A stretch of 7,414 nt of DNA from assembly GCA_947624845.1 (NCBI GenBank), contig CANQMB010000049.1, positions 1 through 7,414 on the forward strand. Direction: 5' to 3'. This document shows, piece after piece, positions 6,477-7,414 of this stretch. The notes under the pieces are model-generated. The model made no database searches. It saw only the letters and a program-made list of their open reading frames with translations, and was not told where the DNA came from. How positions within the stretch are numbered: position 1 is the stretch's first letter; each line of letters opens with the position of its first letter. A program made the position numbers and the translations under genes. This DNA is from an uncultured Bacilli bacterium (GTDB taxonomy: Bacteria > Bacillota_I > Bacilli_A > RF39 > UBA660).

Positions 6477-6590
6477 ATGAAAGTAAAACCATCAGTTAAA
6501 AAAATTTGTGCAAAATGTAAAATCATTAAACGCAAAGGTCGCGTTATGGTAATTTGTGAAAATCCAAAACATAAACAAAGACAAGGATAG
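6477..6590 (+). CDS. rpmJ: 50S ribosomal protein L36, zinc-binding form
   Basis: This short gene encodes 37 residues, [15 protein letters not shown] at the start and [10 protein letters not shown] at the end, with a TAG stop. Residues C11, C14, C27 and H32 form the CCCH zinc ribbon of the zinc-containing L36 type. Length and sequence match the family throughout. L36 is the smallest 50S protein and is added late, binding 23S rRNA near the base of the L7/L12 stalk. AGGAGGG (6463-6469) precedes the ATG with seven intervening bases. Position between infA and rpsM is canonical. It is small enough to be missed by length-filtered gene finding. Confidence 0.97.
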   Translation: MKVKPSVKKICAKCKIIKRKGRVMVICENPKHKQRQG

Positions 6591-6608
6591 AAAATAGGAG
6601 GTGTATTT

Positions 6609-6977
6609 ATGGCAAGAATTAAAGGTGTAGATATTCCAAATGATAAACATATTTGTATTTCACTAACTTACATCTATGGAATTGGTAGAAGTTTAGCAAA
6701 AACAATCTGTGAAAAAGCAGGGGTAGATCCAACGATGAAAGCAGGAGATGTCTCTCAAGAAGATTTAATTAAGATTAGAGATGAGATTAATAATCATCTA
6801 ACCGAAGGAGATCTTCGTCGTGAAGTAAGTATGAATATCAAAACAAAAATGGAAATTAACTCTTATCAAGGAAGTCGTCATAAAAAGGGATTACCTGTAA
6901 GAGGACAAAGAACTAATCGTAATGCACGTACTCGTAAGGGTAAAGGAAAAGTTGTTGCAAATAAGAAAAAAGTTTAA
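6609..6977 (+). CDS. rpsM: 30S ribosomal protein S13
   Basis: The 122-residue product has the standard length. The N-terminal [13 protein letters not shown] and [18 protein letters not shown] (17-34) contain the helix-hairpin-helix-like family motif. The C-terminal tail [20 protein letters not shown] reaches toward the P-site tRNA in known structures. S13 lies in the 30S head and forms the intersubunit bridges with 23S rRNA and L5, the latter encoded earlier in this window. AGGAGGTG at 6596-6603 precedes the ATG with five intervening bases. Two in-frame stops, TAA-TAA, end the gene. It is the first gene of the alpha-operon part of the cluster. Confidence 0.98.
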   Translation: MARIKGVDIPNDKHICISLTYIYGIGRSLAKTICEKAGVDPTMKAGDVSQEDLIKIRDEINNHLTEGDLRREVSMNIKTKMEINSYQGSRHKKGLPVRGQRTNRNARTRKGKGKVVANKKKV

Positions 6978-7010
6978 TAATTAGAATATTGTTAAAGGAG
7001 GTTAGAACTT

Positions 7011-7394
7011 ATGGCTTACAAGACAAGAAAGAAAAAAGTAAAGAAAAATGTTCCAGAGGGAGTTGCACATATTCATTCTACTTTCAATAATACAATTACT
7101 ACTATTACAGATAAAGAAGGAAATACAATCAGCTGGGCAACAAGTGGAGCTGTTGGATTTAAAGGAAGCAAAAAATCAACGCCATTTGCGGCAGGGCAAG
7201 CAGCAGAAGCTTGTGGAAAAGCAGCTTATGATATGGGAATGCGCAAAGTAGAAGTATATGTAAAAGGATTAGGTCCAGGAAGAGAAACTGCAATTCGTTC
7301 ACTTCAAACAGCAGGACTTGAAGTTACAGCAATTAACGATGTTACACCAATTCCACATAATGGATGTCGTCCACCAAAACGTCCACGTGGATAA
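7011..7394 (+). CDS. rpsK: 30S ribosomal protein S11
   Basis: The 127-residue product matches the family length. Signatures are [15 protein letters not shown] (20-34), [22 protein letters not shown] (45-66), [13 protein letters not shown] (84-96) and the C-terminal [17 protein letters not shown]117-G118 in that tail is the site where E. coli S11 is known to carry an isoaspartate. S11 forms the 30S platform and lines the E site near the 3' end of 16S rRNA and the mRNA exit. AAAGGAGGT (6994-7002) is the strongest binding site near it, eight bases before the ATG. The 33-base gap upstream is the longest in the window and shows no promoter or hairpin that I can support. The 20 bases after the stop are AT-rich and gene-free; rpoA is expected next. 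Confidence 0.98.
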   Translation: MAYKTRKKKVKKNVPEGVAHIHSTFNNTITTITDKEGNTISWATSGAVGFKGSKKSTPFAAGQAAEACGKAAYDMGMRKVEVYVKGLGPGRETAIRSLQTAGLEVTAINDVTPIPHNGCRPPKRPRG

Positions 7395-7414
7395 TTGTTT
7401 CATAAATTAAATAA

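Noticed and set aside
6978..7010. 33-base rpsM-rpsK gap as a terminator or promoter
   Set aside because: No inverted repeat followed by a T-run and no -35/-10 pair; it contains only a strong ribosome binding site.
7048..7251. Overlapping plus-strand frame of 67 codons within rpsK
   Set aside because: Out-of-frame reading of S11 with no binding site; the S11 frame is conserved across this span.

Overview
The window is a continuous stretch of the conserved bacterial ribosomal-protein supercluster, covering the spc operon and the start of the alpha operon. It holds sixteen genes, all on the + strand, with no gap over 33 bases. The order is rplN (3' end only), rplX, rplE, rpsZ (zinc-type S14), rpsH, rplF, rplR, rpsE, rplO, secY, adk, map, infA, rpmJ, rpsM, rpsK. 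The next gene expected downstream is rpoA, outside the window.

The organism is probably a low-G+C Firmicute (Bacilli, Erysipelotrichia or a Mollicutes-related lineage). The DNA is AT-rich, almost every gene has a strong AGGAGG-type Shine-Dalgarno site, and secY-adk-map-infA-rpmJ-rpsM-rpsK is the Bacillus-type order. S14 is the short zinc-ribbon form and adenylate kinase has a four-cysteine lid. All six Trp codons are TGG and no gene has an internal TGA, so the standard bacterial code (table 11) fits better than the Mycoplasma code. I cannot name a genus from the sequence alone.

The layout falls into three parts. Positions 1-3123 (L14 to S5) carry ribosomal proteins separated by 11-28 base spacers, each with its own ribosome binding site. 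Positions 3123-6246 (L15, SecY, Adk, Map, to the start of IF-1) are tightly packed: junctions overlap by 1 or 4 bases or are 1-4 bases apart, and binding sites lie inside the upstream gene. Positions 6246-7394 (IF-1, L36, S13, S11) return to spaced genes. The products work together: subunits of both ribosomal subunits, the translocon channel that takes nascent membrane and secreted proteins, the enzyme that removes their initiator Met, an initiation factor, and an adenine-nucleotide-balancing kinase.

The departures from the Bacillus subtilis layout are modest. rpmD (L30) is missing between rpsE and rplO, and the small KOW-protein gene is missing between map and infA. Adenylate kinase has an unusual P-loop in which two glycines are alanine, and a slightly longer zinc lid. 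I see no mobile element, CRISPR, RNA gene, terminator or convincing promoter, and nothing that looks like a previously undescribed system.
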